This document shows positions 9,114 to 16,974 of a stretch of DNA of 47,106 nt, piece by piece. The DNA is from Shimazuella alba. Lineage in GTDB: Bacteria; Bacillota; Bacilli; Thermoactinomycetales; Thermoactinomycetaceae. The stretch spans positions 1 through 47,106 of the forward strand of contig NZ_WUUL01000021.1 of NCBI RefSeq assembly GCF_009831235.1, in the 5' to 3' direction. The position numbers were made by a program, and so were the translations under genes. Each line of letters opens with the position of its first letter. Position 1 is the stretch's first letter. The notes below the pieces were generated by a model. The model worked only from the letters and a program-made list of their open reading frames with translations, was not told the DNA's origin and did not search any database.

Positions 9114-11030
9114 CTATTTATCTCCTAAATACATCCGAATCAATGTTCCTTTTTTCACTCGTTCGCCAGGACGAGGAATTTGGCTGACAACCACTTTTCC
9201 TTTTCCGACTGTTTCGATCGGTGTAGTGTACAAACTGTTTTTAATCTTGTCAATATCTTGCCCAATGAAATTAGGCGTGGGTACAATCGGATCGTATAGA
9301 ATATTTTCCTCTGGTGGAATTTGGTTTGTTCGTTTTGGTACTTTCATGTATCTCATGCTATCTCCAATAATATTTCCTACTATGGGGGCTGCAACAACGC
9401 CTCCAAACTGAATCCCTTTTGGATTATCAACTGCAAGATACACAACTACCTTGGGATCATCTGCTGGCGCAAATCCAATGAAAGAAACAATGTGATTATT
9501 TTTTAAATACGTACCATTTGGCCCTACTTTTTGTGCAGTCCCTGTTTTCCCCCCAACACGATATCCATCCACAAATGCTTTTCGCCCTGATCCTCGTGCT
9601 ACAACGCTTTCGAGTGCTGATCGCACGGCAGCAGATATATTTGGAGTGATCACTTCTCTTTTTACAGTTGGGGTAACGGTACTTACCACCTTGCCACTTT
9701 CCGAATTCACCCATTGCTTTGCTAAATGGGGAACCATTAACTTACCTCCATTTATTGCTGCTGCAACTGCCACTACCTGTTGGATTGGTGTAACTGCAAC
9801 GCCTTGTCCAAAAGCGGTAGTAGCAAGCTCGACTGGTCCCATTCGGGAAGGTTTAAATAATATTCCTTTTGCTTCTCCGTTAAGATCAATTCCCGTTTTC
9901 TGCCCAAAACCAAATTGATTGATATACGAAAGTAATTTCTCTTTGCCTAATCGTTGACCCAAGGTAACAAATCCTGGGTTACAGGAATTTTCTACTACTT
10001 CTAAAAAGGTTTGAGATCCATGACCTCCTGATTTCCAGCATCGCAACCTAGCTCCTCCAACCGCGATAAATCCTGGGTCAAAAAATCCTTGGTTGAGATT
10101 CACTTTCTTTTCCTGCAAAGCAGCAGCTAATGTAATAATTTTAAAGGTTGATCCTGGCTCGTATGTTTTCCATATTGGGAGATTTCGATTGTAGATCAAG
10201 GGATCTGTCGTCTTATATTGGTCAGGTCGATAAGTTGGTCTACTGCTCATTCCCAATATCTCACCGGTTTTCGGGTCCATCGCAATGGCAATGACATTTT
10301 CCGGCTGGTATTGTGCCATCGTTTGATCCAGTTCCCGCTCAATAATTTTTTGGATATTCAAATCGATCGTCAATCTTAAGTCCAGTCCATCCTTTGGTGG
10401 GGTAAAATGATCTACTCCTCCCGGGAGTTTCTCTCCACGAGCATTTGCACTAAACGATATATAGCCTGATGTTCCTTGTAGCTGTTTATTGTATTCTAGT
10501 TCTAGCCCAGCTAGTCCTTGATTATCGATTCCGGTGAAACCCAAAATATGAGAAGCTAAACTTTGATAGGGATAATATCTTTTGCTGTCTTCTGCAACCA
10601 CCACCCCTGGTAGTTGTAACCCTTGGATTTCTTCTGCTTTTGCTTCGGATATTTTTCTGCCGTATGGAGTAATTCGTACAATAAGCTGTTTTTTCTTTAC
10701 AAACGGCAAAATCTTTTCTCCTGGTACACCTAAAATTTTTGCTAGTTTATAAGCCGTTCCTTCTTTATCTTTGATCTGAGCTGGGACTACCATCACAGAG
10801 GGAGAACTGATATTATAAGCAATTAATTCTCCATTACGATCCAAGATGCGTCCTCTTTTGGAGGCAAATGGAATATCTCGCCCCCACAGATTTTCTGCTT
10901 TTCCCGTCAACCAAGACCCTTGAATCAACTGTACAAATGAAAGGCGTCCAAGTAACGCGATTAACACAAACAATGCAATAGCAAATATAATGAATAGGCG
11001 TTTTTTATGCAAAACCAATAAAGATTTCAC
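9114..11030 (-). CDS. spoVD: Sporulation class B penicillin-binding protein SpoVD
   Basis: A 638-residue class B transpeptidase that cross-links peptidoglycan outside the membrane. It has one N-terminal anchor (about 12-34), a PBP dimerisation domain, and a transpeptidase domain with the catalytic set STFK at 294-297, SCN at 349-351 and KTGT at 495-498. A single C-terminal PASTA-like domain (about 585-638) matches SpoVD. SpoVD works in spore cortex synthesis, usually with SpoVE, which is encoded downstream. The start is GTG 11030 after AAAGGATG. pbpB, ftsL and rsmH, which normally precede spoVD in Bacillus, are not here. Confidence 0.9.
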   Translation of the reverse strand: MKSLLVLHKKRLFIIFAIALFVLIALLGRLSFVQLIQGSWLTGKAENLWGRDIPFASKRGRILDRNGELIAYNISSPSVMVVPAQIKDKEGTAYKLAKILGVPGEKILPFVKKKQLIVRITPYGRKISEAKAEEIQGLQLPGVVVAEDSKRYYPYQSLASHILGFTGIDNQGLAGLELEYNKQLQGTSGYISFSANARGEKLPGGVDHFTPPKDGLDLRLTIDLNIQKIIERELDQTMAQYQPENVIAIAMDPKTGEILGMSSRPTYRPDQYKTTDPLIYNRNLPIWKTYEPGSTFKIITLAAALQEKKVNLNQGFFDPGFIAVGGARLRCWKSGGHGSQTFLEVVENSCNPGFVTLGQRLGKEKLLSYINQFGFGQKTGIDLNGEAKGILFKPSRMGPVELATTAFGQGVAVTPIQQVVAVAAAINGGKLMVPHLAKQWVNSESGKVVSTVTPTVKREVITPNISAAVRSALESVVARGSGRKAFVDGYRVGGKTGTAQKVGPNGTYLKNNHIVSFIGFAPADDPKVVVYLAVDNPKGIQFGGVVAAPIVGNIIGDSMRYMKVPKRTNQIPPEENILYDPIVPTPNFIGQDIDKIKNSLYTTPIETVGKGKVVVSQIPRPGERVKKGTLIRMYLGDK

Positions 11031-11424
11031 GTTTCTTCATCCTTTTCCACTATCCTTTACTTCAACTTATGTGGACAAAGGGTAAAAAAGACGAGTTTCT
11101 TTCACTAATTCTGAGATAAAACGGAACATACAGATGATAATCTCTGAAACTAAAAAACCGACAGACAGTTTAAATGACATTACAACTAAGAAAAATATTG
11201 TATACACAAAGAACGCTCTCACTTTCACATGTGTGGCCAACACAATGTAAAAATCCAACGTTAAGAAGCTTTTCAGTACAAATAAGGCTTTTCGTTTTCA
11301 CGAAGACATTTTGCGATGAAAATTTCTAGGAATAATAGGTTGTTTTTCTGCTCCACTTGTTAACTCTATTTTTATTTGTCGTATTTTCTATATTCTTTAT
11401 TGTCATTACTAAAGTCAAAATAGA
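11031..11424. other. Non-coding gap upstream of spoVD
   Basis: This AT-rich stretch separates spoVD from cassette c1. A hydrophobic minus-strand frame at 11067-11258 has only a TTG start and no ribosome site, so I do not call it a gene. It probably holds the spoVD promoter, but I cannot point to a clear one. Confidence 0.4.
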
Positions 11425-11459
11425 ATAGTCTAGGAAACTGTCACTTCACTTTGAAGGGA
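11425..11459 (+). promoter_or_regulatory. Leader of cassette c1: dyad, 3'-complementary segment, SD
   Basis: A TAGAAT -10-like element (11421-11426) runs into an imperfect dyad (ATAGT/ACTGT, 11425-11441). The segment CTGTCACTT at 11438-11446 is an exact complement of AAGTGACAG at 11994-12002, behind the end of the gene. CTTTGAAGGGA (11449-11459) contains the ribosome site and is identical, with the same six-base spacing, to the leader of cassette c7. Confidence 0.5.
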
Positions 11460-11465
11460 ATCCAA

Positions 11466-11993
11466 ATGCCTGATAACCTTATGATTGAGGAAAAGCCGAT
11501 TCAGATCACTGTGAACGGTGAGCTCAGGGATGGTTGCCGGGTGACAATCATCCCAACTCGGGAATTCCAGCAAGTACTGGACTTGATGCCGAAGCCATCT
11601 GATTTCTACCCGGACAGAATATGGCGTTCCCAGAGGCTCAGTGACTTTGTCTATTGGCTTGAGCTGATGGTTCAATCGCAGGAGACGTTAGAAAAAGTGC
11701 CCCCAGTAGATGTCACCATGGAGGAACTCGCTCAAATTCGGAATCTCATCAATGAAAATCGGGAGTCTGACGAGAAAGAACTCACAGAGGCTGTTGAGAA
11801 GCACTTCCAAGGAGAGAAGTCCAAGAAGATTTGGAGGCTTGTTTGAAGATTTATTCTCTTCAACTTCGATGCTGAAAATCACCTCCGTTCTTTGAAGACG
11901 TCCATCTATTACTTGGACAACTACCAGAAGAGGAATGATTCCGCAAAGGTTGTCAGTTCGCAGCTCATCAGCGCCCTCGAGAAAGTCCTATAA
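11466..11993 (+). pseudogene. Cassette c1: orphan gene interrupted by in-frame TGA
   Basis: From ATG 11466 (AAGGGA six bases upstream) the frame reads 126 residues to a TGA at 11844. The same frame then runs 48 more codons to TAA 11991-11993. The second part keeps the GC-rich style of the first (AAG, GAC, CTC, ATC, GAG) and ends just before the complementary element and terminator. The original product was therefore most likely about 175 residues, and the TGA is a nonsense change or a readthrough site. The first part, ending KSKKIWRLV, contains helical acidic stretches (MEELAQIRNLINENR). TGG is used for Trp elsewhere in the gene. I do not recognise the family. It sits alone between core operons. 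Confidence 0.55.
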
Positions 11994-12004
11994 AAGTGAC
12001 AGAT

Positions 12005-12052
12005 CCGTATGAGAAGAATCCTTTTGGATTTTCTTCCTACGGGACTATTTTT
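12005..12052 (+). terminator. Terminator of cassette c1
   Basis: Arms CCGTA/TACGG and GAAGAATCC/GGATTTTCTTC form a long hairpin (12005-12042), followed by ACTATTTTT. It lies 12 bases after the second, distal stop codon, which supports the longer reading of c1. Among the nine cassettes it has the most conventional U-rich tail. Confidence 0.75.
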
Positions 12053-12518
12053 AATTTCTCTATTTTTATTCACTTCTAAACCTAATAGCTCCACAATATA
12101 AATTCGCTTAACGTAGGTTTGCTAAAGAATGTTGGTGATATTCCTTTCATACTTCTGCAGACAAATTTAGTTTTCATTTTGGGTTATCTTTCTAATGGTG
12201 TACAAAAAATTGATCCTCAAAACTGTGCTCTATAAAGATGTGACTGAATTTACGATATCTCCTTTTTGGAGTTTACAAGATATCAAAACCTATGCTGTAG
12301 ATATAAAGCATTATGTTGAGGGTGAAAATATAACTGGAGAAACGATAGGTTTACATATTTGTTCATACAAAATCCTCACTTTCTTCTCAGTGAGGATTTT
12401 GTTGCATAAAGCTAGATTTTTCTGTAGAGGTTCATTACTGAAAAAACTAACAGGAATTTACCAAGCGATAATTATTCATAATCAAAGCACATCTGTTGTT
12501 TTCGCCTTGCTTTTCTTT
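12053..12518. other. Gap with bidirectional terminator at 12368-12401
   Basis: The only clear element is a perfect 12-bp hairpin, CAAAATCCTCAC/GTGAGGATTTTG (12368-12401), well placed to end the SPFH-RHH operon coming from the right. A plus-strand frame at 12195-12545 runs straight through this hairpin and has no ribosome site, so it is at most a gene remnant. Confidence 0.5.
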
Positions 12519-12677
12519 TCAAGGAGAGTTTTTCATTCTTCCTGATTTTTTTGCCGCTTCTTTTAAGATGACCTCAATTTGAGCATTCACACTTCGCAAT
12601 TCATCCTGTGCCCATTTTTCCAGTATTTCATATAGTTGTGGATCGATCCGCAGTGGGAATGCTTTTCGTTTACTCAT
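12519..12677 (-). CDS. 52-aa Arc-type ribbon-helix-helix protein
   Basis: A 52-residue protein beginning MSKRKAFPLRIDPQLYEILE. The pattern is a basic N-terminus, a beta strand (KAFPLRI) and two helices (PQLYEILEKWAQDE; SVNAQIEVILKEAAKK), typical of Arc/MetJ-type ribbon-helix-helix DNA-binding proteins, which act as dimers or tetramers. It starts 14 bases after the SPFH gene with only a weak ribosome site, so it is probably translated by coupling. It may bind the 32-bp palindrome in front of the operon and repress it; that is inference. It is not obviously part of a toxin-antitoxin pair. Confidence 0.8.
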   Translation of the reverse strand: MSKRKAFPLRIDPQLYEILEKWAQDELRSVNAQIEVILKEAAKKSGRMKNSP

Positions 12678-12691
12678 TTTACGACACAACC

Positions 12692-13555
12692 TTAATAGAT
12701 GCTTCCTGTATTGATAATGGGCTGTGTTCCTTTCTCAGAAACTATCGCAACCATTAGGTTATTCACCATTTGGGCTTTTTTCTCTTCGTCCAATTCGACA
12801 ATCCCTTGTTCTTGAAGCTGGTCGATCGCTGATCTAACAAGCCCTACTGCACCGTCGACTATCACTTTACGAGCAGACAAAACAGCATTCGCTTGCTGTC
12901 TTTGAAGCATAGCAGAAGCAATTTCGGAAGAATAAGCCAGATGCATAATCCTTGCTTCAATAATATCGACACCAGCAACATCCATTCTCATTTGTAAATC
13001 CTGCATAAGAACCTCAGCGATTTCATCACTATTTTGTCTCAGAGTGAAGGTATTTTCGTCTCCATTTTCGTATGAATCATAGGAATATCTGCTGGCAATA
13101 TGACGAATGCCCGTTTCACTTTGGATTTGAATAAATTTATTATAATCTTCTACATCAAACAAAGCTTTTGCTGAATCGTTTACTTTATAAACTACTACAG
13201 CAGCAATTTCAATTGGATTTCCTTCTAAATCATTTACCTTTAATCGTTCGCTTGTAAAGTTGGTGACACGCAATGATACACTTCTTTTAAAGGTGAAAGG
13301 AATCGTTGCCCACAATCCTTGATCACGAATGACACCTATATACGTACCAAAAAACGTTAAGACTTTTGCTTGGTTTGGCTGAACGATCGTTAAACTTGTA
13401 GCAATAATCAGTCCTAAAATAATTACAACGAGTCCACCAAATCCTCCCGCAGATGATTCCGCATTGCTGATTATGAATATTCCACCAACCACACCTATTA
13501 GGGATAAAACCAGCGCTAAATAACCATTCATTTTAAAAATTGATTTTTCTTTCAT
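12692..13555 (-). CDS. SPFH (stomatin/prohibitin-like) membrane protein
   Basis: A 287-residue protein with a two-part hydrophobic N-terminus (about 10-56), then an SPFH/band 7 domain (VQPNQAKVLTFFGTYIGV onwards) and a helical C-terminal region rich in Ala, Gln and Glu. Proteins of this type form oligomeric scaffolds at the cytoplasmic membrane and often recruit proteases or organise membrane domains. ATG 13555 is chosen because GGGGGG lies seven bases upstream. It forms a two-gene operon with the ribbon-helix-helix protein and is preceded directly by a perfect palindrome. The substrate or partner is unknown. Confidence 0.85.
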   Translation of the reverse strand: MKEKSIFKMNGYLALVLSLIGVVGGIFIISNAESSAGGFGGLVVIILGLIIATSLTIVQPNQAKVLTFFGTYIGVIRDQGLWATIPFTFKRSVSLRVTNFTSERLKVNDLEGNPIEIAAVVVYKVNDSAKALFDVEDYNKFIQIQSETGIRHIASRYSYDSYENGDENTFTLRQNSDEIAEVLMQDLQMRMDVAGVDIIEARIMHLAYSSEIASAMLQRQQANAVLSARKVIVDGAVGLVRSAIDQLQEQGIVELDEEKKAQMVNNLMVAIVSEKGTQPIINTGSIY

Positions 13556-13568
13556 TTGGATACCCCCC

Positions 13569-13604
13569 ATGATATAAAAGTGATATCACTTTTATATCAT
13601 TATA
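13569..13604 (-). promoter_or_regulatory. Perfect 32-bp palindromic operator with promoter
   Basis: Positions 13569-13600 are a perfect palindrome; each half contains GATATAAAAGTG and the centre is TGATATCA. On the minus strand TATAAT (13604-13599) overlaps its edge, with TTTACT 17 bases upstream as a -35. The palindrome therefore covers the transcription start and lies just before the SPFH ribosome site, as a repressor operator would. The ribbon-helix-helix protein or an unlinked GntR-type regulator could bind it. Confidence 0.7.
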
Positions 13605-13777
13605 AGTCGTTTTTTAGATAAAGTAAATACCTTCAAACACAGAAAGAACACTACAATACGTGTTTTTTTCTTTTTAGGGACTATTTTGATTAACAAATAT
13701 AAAAAGAACCATCTGGAATGAGTGCTCTTATAGAACATATTAAAATGACTTCTTACCAAACTAATCACTTCTCTCCA

Positions 13778-13802
13778 CAAAAAAACGAGGTTTCCCTCGT
13801 AT
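13778..13802 (-). terminator. Terminator of spoVID-ysxE operon
   Basis: Arms ACGAGG/CCTCGT around a four-base loop are followed on the minus strand by a run of seven T. It stands four bases after the ysxE stop codon. Confidence 0.85.
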
Positions 13803-13805
13803 GTA

Positions 13806-14738
13806 TTATCTATTTCGTTTTTGCCTTGATCTCGGCTTTTTCTTAGAAGGCCATAGTTTTTTCACTAGTTTTTGGCATTCTTGAATATGGCTAAACTCTC
13901 TTGGTATATCCACTACCTCCTCCTTTCTTTCCGCTGCGCGAACCAATCTTTCCGGATAAGATAAGAAGATAGCTAATAAACGCTTCTCTTTAGGCAATAA
14001 TTTATTTTCTTGTTCATATGCAGCCAGTATTTCCGCTGGAGACTCTTCTGGGTTTCGATGAATTAAGGTTGCAAGATCTTTGATTGGTGTATCTAATTCT
14101 GCATGATCAAAATCAATCCAATACAATCCATCTTCACTCGTTAACACATTTGACGAATGAATACGTTGATGGCAGATCGTATAACGAGGTGCTACTCCTT
14201 TTTCTGTATTTACAAAACGATCTAATCCTCTTATCGCAAAGGAAAAACTATTCTTTGGAAGATTAGCTGATTTTTGAGAGATTTTAGTCTCGTTTTCTTC
14301 TAGGGAAGACTGCCAGTCCAATACCTTCGCTTCTCTTTCTTTCCAAGAGTTTTTTGTATCTAAATTCATCACCTGATGCAGTTTTGGATATTTTGCTGCT
14401 ACAGGTTCTGCTAAACGATGAAAACATCCCAATGAAGCTGCTAATTCGGTTGCGGAAATGTGTTCATCTGCTAACTCCTTCCATGGAGTTGCATACCAAT
14501 TACTACCATATGCAGAAACAATAGTTTCTCCGTCTTCCGTTGGAACCCATGGTAGCAGATGTTGATATCCAGCTGCCCGTACTTGTTCCAGCATTTGATG
14601 AAGCACATACAGTTTTTCTCTTGGAACACGACTCTCTTTTAGTGCATATTTTTGATCTTGCTCAACTACTTCCCAAACACCACCACGATGCTGAACAGAA
14701 GTAGGATTCCACCCATATGCATGAATCACTTCCCACAT
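13806..14738 (-). CDS. ysxE: Spore coat protein YsxE, CotS-kinase-like family
   Basis: A 310-residue protein of the CotS/YsxE group, which has an aminoglycoside phosphotransferase/kinase-like fold and sits in the spore coat. The lobe motifs are visible: YALKES in the N-lobe, ICHQRIHSSNVL in place of the catalytic loop, and WIDFDHAELD in place of the metal-binding loop. The C-terminus is very basic (KKPRSRQKRNR). It lies 15 bases after spoVID, the same order as in B. subtilis, and ends at a strong terminator. Whether it is an active kinase cannot be told from the sequence. Confidence 0.85.
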   Translation of the reverse strand: MWEVIHAYGWNPTSVQHRGGVWEVVEQDQKYALKESRVPREKLYVLHQMLEQVRAAGYQHLLPWVPTEDGETIVSAYGSNWYATPWKELADEHISATELAASLGCFHRLAEPVAAKYPKLHQVMNLDTKNSWKEREAKVLDWQSSLEENETKISQKSANLPKNSFSFAIRGLDRFVNTEKGVAPRYTICHQRIHSSNVLTSEDGLYWIDFDHAELDTPIKDLATLIHRNPEESPAEILAAYEQENKLLPKEKRLLAIFLSYPERLVRAAERKEEVVDIPREFSHIQECQKLVKKLWPSKKKPRSRQKRNR

Positions 14739-14753
14739 AGAAAGTCCTCCCTC

Positions 14754-15665
14754 CTAGTTCCGGTTCACAGGAATTTTTACGATTTGACCTTCTACTAAGC
14801 GATCCGTTGCAAATTGATTGGTTTTGAGAATCGCATCGCAGGATGTTTCATATTTTGCAGCAAGGGTGTCGATCGAGTCTTCTTTTTGAACAATCACCAT
14901 TTTCATGGAAACAAGCGAATCTTCCTTTGTGCCAACAAGCCACTTACTCCAATGACTACCCCGAACCTCTTCCTCTATATTGGTCGGTTCCTCTACTATC
15001 TCTTCTTGATGTCCTTCTTCTTCTATTACAAGTAATGGTTCAGCTGTCCTTTCTATTTGTTCTTCACTTTGTTCCTTTGTAGTACGTCTCGTTTCACGAT
15101 GTATCTCACGTTCGACAGGTGGCTCTTCGGCTTTGGGTTGTTCTTCTTCCTTTTTCTCTACTTTTTGTGCTTCTGGCTGTGCAGGTCTTGCAGCAAATGA
15201 TGGAGATTCCCCCACTTCTTCTACCTCTTCTTGAGGTTGTTCTTCATCGGATATGTTCGTGATGAGCTCTTCTTCCTCTTGCTCTGGAAGTATCCCGTCA
15301 ATCATCAATACTGCTTCGATTTGCAACTCAAATGGAGACAACAATTGATAATCAAATGATTCTACCTCCGCAGAAACATATGCGAGTTCTGCTCGATTGC
15401 GAGGCAATGTAATCTCCACTGGAATCACATATGCAATCTCTTCCCCATCTAACTCATCTGGATCATATTCCGATATGTCTGCATCTTCGTCTAAATCACC
15501 CTCATATGTACCATTTAACCGAAGGTAACCATGAATCTTGAGGTGTTGCCCCTCATCTTTGATTTCTACATCAGGATAAAGATCCAATTCCAATAACGAA
15601 CTGATCCCTGCCTGCTGTGGATGCAAGCGAATTTTCTCCGAAATATTAAACCGAAGTTGTTCCAC
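14754..15665 (-). CDS. spoVID: Spore coat morphogenetic protein SpoVID
   Basis: SpoVID drives encasement of the forespore by the coat. The 303 residues show the conserved N-terminal domain (MEQLRFNISEKIRLHP), a long low-complexity middle rich in Glu, Gln and Pro (about 125-240), and a C-terminal LysM domain (about 255-303, ending VEGQIVKIPVNRN). The B. subtilis protein is almost twice as long, mainly because of its middle region. The start is GTG 15665 after GGAGGGAG. In Bacillus spoVID directly follows hemL; here about 8.5 kb lies between them. Confidence 0.88.
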   Translation of the reverse strand: MEQLRFNISEKIRLHPQQAGISSLLELDLYPDVEIKDEGQHLKIHGYLRLNGTYEGDLDEDADISEYDPDELDGEEIAYVIPVEITLPRNRAELAYVSAEVESFDYQLLSPFELQIEAVLMIDGILPEQEEEELITNISDEEQPQEEVEEVGESPSFAARPAQPEAQKVEKKEEEQPKAEEPPVEREIHRETRRTTKEQSEEQIERTAEPLLVIEEEGHQEEIVEEPTNIEEEVRGSHWSKWLVGTKEDSLVSMKMVIVQKEDSIDTLAAKYETSCDAILKTNQFATDRLVEGQIVKIPVNRN

Positions 15666-15814
15666 GAATATACTCCCTCCTTCTATCTTTAACAGCCCTT
15701 AAGCTGAAATATATGTACGAGGAGGAGGAGTTATCACTCTATAAGGACAAATATCATAAACCTAAAAATAATTTTTAATTCAAATTATGATCTACTAGAA
15801 CGAATTATATATTA

Positions 15815-15869
15815 TTGACTATTATTGTATTTTTCTGATATTATCCCCTTGAGATGGAGATCCTATCTT
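15815..15869 (+). promoter_or_regulatory. Promoter and 5-9-5 dyad of cassette c2
   Basis: TTGACT (15815-15820), 18 bases, then TATTAT (15839-15844) with a TG extension form the promoter. The dyad GAGAT-N9-ATCTT occupies 15851-15869, just downstream of the likely start of transcription. The same extended -10 context (TTTCTGATA) and a 5-9-5 dyad occur before c3 and c4. Part of the dyad (15855-15869) can also pair with 16169-16180 beyond the stop codon. Confidence 0.65.
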
Positions 15870-15890
15870 CTTAGAACGAATTGAGGAAAG

Positions 15891-16166
15891 ATGTCCAACA
15901 CCTTCGAGCAGCTTCTCAACAAGCTTTCTCGCCGTAATATTCACTTCAGTGACGTTCCCAATGCCGATGCCCAGATCACTATCGCAAAGGGATTTGCCCA
16001 GATGGGCAATGACGAGAAGGCGAAGTCTCACTTTGCCAAGGCTGTCAAGGCATATGAGAAGGTACATGGCACGGGCAAGGTTCAGAAGGCACTCGATAAG
16101 ATCTCGGATAAGTCAAACACAAAGAACGACAACCTCCAGGATCTGATTCGGGACGTCTCTAACTAA
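15891..16166 (+). CDS. Cassette c2: 91-aa helical orphan protein
   Basis: A 91-residue soluble, alpha-helical protein rich in Lys, Asp and Ala, with no signal peptide or membrane segment. The central part (IAKGFAQMGNDEKAKSHFAK) resembles a TPR-like helix pair. It aligns without large gaps to c4 (shared A-x-A...ND...KA-KAY-K...ALDK pattern) and more weakly to c3, so the three look like divergent paralogues. All 12 lysines are AAG, against the AAA preference of neighbouring core genes. ATG 15891 follows GAGGA. It is monocistronic, with its own promoter, dyad and 3' hairpin. Function unknown. Confidence 0.7.
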   Translation: MSNTFEQLLNKLSRRNIHFSDVPNADAQITIAKGFAQMGNDEKAKSHFAKAVKAYEKVHGTGKVQKALDKISDKSNTKNDNLQDLIRDVSN

Positions 16167-16187
16167 GTAAGATATCTCCAACGTAGT

Positions 16188-16217
16188 AGCCCATCACCTG
16201 AAATAGCGTGATGGGCT
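16188..16217 (+). terminator. 3' hairpin of cassette c2
   Basis: AGCCCATCAC and GTGATGGGCT form a perfect 10-bp stem with a 10-base loop, 22 bases after the stop. The next bases are GCACTGATTTT, so the T-run is displaced from the stem. Confidence 0.7.
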
Positions 16218-16370
16218 GCACTGATTTTAAGCACTTTTTGACAACTTCATCAAAAATACCCTTTTCACATATACAAAAAATCTCCTATGCAAAACCTATC
16301 CATTATCGTCTACTAACAAATACTCCTCCATAAAAACAAGTAAATGATAGAAATCATTCTTATTTTCTGA

Positions 16371-16402
16371 TAGTATGATAAAGAAGATGGAAATACCATC
16401 TC
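16371..16402 (+). promoter_or_regulatory. Promoter and 5-9-5 dyad of cassette c3
   Basis: TGATAGTAT gives an extended -10 (TAGTAT at 16371-16376) within the TTTTCTGATA context shared with c2 and c4. There is no good -35. The dyad AAGAT-N9-ATCTC lies at 16384-16402, at about the same distance from the -10 as in c2 and c4. Confidence 0.6.
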
Positions 16403-16423
16403 AAAAGAGAAATGAGACAAAAA

Positions 16424-16735
16424 ATGGCGTCTACGATTGCTGCCAAACTCGCTGCGGCCACGAGCATTATTCATGCAGGCGGATCTGCAACTGGCAAGTA
16501 TCAGATGGATGTGGATAGCCCTCGTGAAACCATTGACATGTTCGATACGGTGCACGAGCTGGCCGCAGCAGGAAAAGACCAACAGGCAGTGGCACTGGCA
16601 AAGAAGGCACTTCGTAAGCACCCGGATTTCTCTAAGTTCAAGTCTGGTCTTGATGAGATCAAGAGGACGCATATTGGCAAGTATACTAACTTTACAAAGG
16701 AAAACTTCGAGTTTGCTTACTCGCTGCTGAAGTAA
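16424..16735 (+). CDS. Cassette c3: 103-aa helical orphan protein
   Basis: I place the start at ATG 16424, giving MASTIAAKLAAATS, because the leader around it (AATGAGACAAAAAATG) matches that of c4 (AATGAGAAATAAATG). An ATG at 16412 in the same frame has no room for a ribosome site. The product is alpha-helical and Ala/Lys-rich; the segment TVHELAAAGKDQQAVALAKK looks like a TPR-type helix pair and aligns with c2 and c4. By hand count 10 of 12 lysines are AAG. It is monocistronic, with its own promoter, dyad and 3' hairpin. Function unknown. Confidence 0.65.
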   Translation: MASTIAAKLAAATSIIHAGGSATGKYQMDVDSPRETIDMFDTVHELAAAGKDQQAVALAKKALRKHPDFSKFKSGLDEIKRTHIGKYTNFTKENFEFAYSLLK

Positions 16736-16761
16736 GGAATATTTGTTAGCGAGTATCTTGT

Positions 16762-16792
16762 AGCTCACCGCTCCTATATAGAGTGGTGGGCT
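16762..16792 (+). terminator. 3' hairpin of cassette c3
   Basis: AGCTCACCGCTC pairs with GAGTGGTGGGCT (12 bp with two G-U pairs) around a seven-base loop. The following bases, GCTTAGTTTTCC, again put the T-run several bases away from the stem. Confidence 0.65.
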
Positions 16793-16863
16793 GCTTAGTT
16801 TTCCATTCTAAAAAAGTAATTGCTTAAACCCTAACTAAATAATTTGAGTGCTACATAATCGCC

Positions 16864-16960
16864 TTTTGATTATTATCTTTGGGGGTAATATAATCAAAAT
16901 TATTGGTATGATTTTCTTCATTCAGCATACATATCTTATTATTATTTCGTTCTTACGAAA
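16864..16960 (+). promoter_or_regulatory. Promoter of cdo inside a 10-bp inverted repeat, plus leader hairpin
   Basis: TTGATT (16866-16871), 17 bases, TATAAT (16889-16894) is a near-consensus vegetative promoter. It is enclosed by TTTTGATTAT (16864-16873) and ATAATCAAAA (16890-16899), so both core elements lie in the two arms of a dyad. A second dyad, TTTCGT-N4-ACGAAA (16945-16960), sits directly before the ribosome site. Both are plausible regulator sites. Confidence 0.6.
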
Positions 16961-16974
16961 GTCGGAGGGATAAG

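Noticed and set aside
11067-11258. Hydrophobic 63-residue minus-strand ORF in the ftsL position
   Set aside because: It has a TTG start without ribosome site and shows none of the FtsL pattern (basic N-terminus, one helix, coiled coil).
12195-12545. 116-residue plus-strand ORF
   Set aside because: It runs through a perfect 12-bp terminator hairpin, has no ribosome site and its second half looks non-coding. At most a remnant.
12519-13555. SPFH-RHH pair as a toxin-antitoxin module
   Set aside because: The SPFH protein is a large membrane scaffold and no small toxin ORF is adjacent.
14814-15082. Plus-strand ORFs inside spoVID
   Set aside because: They are reverse-strand images of the Glu/Gln-rich repeats of spoVID, without start signals.
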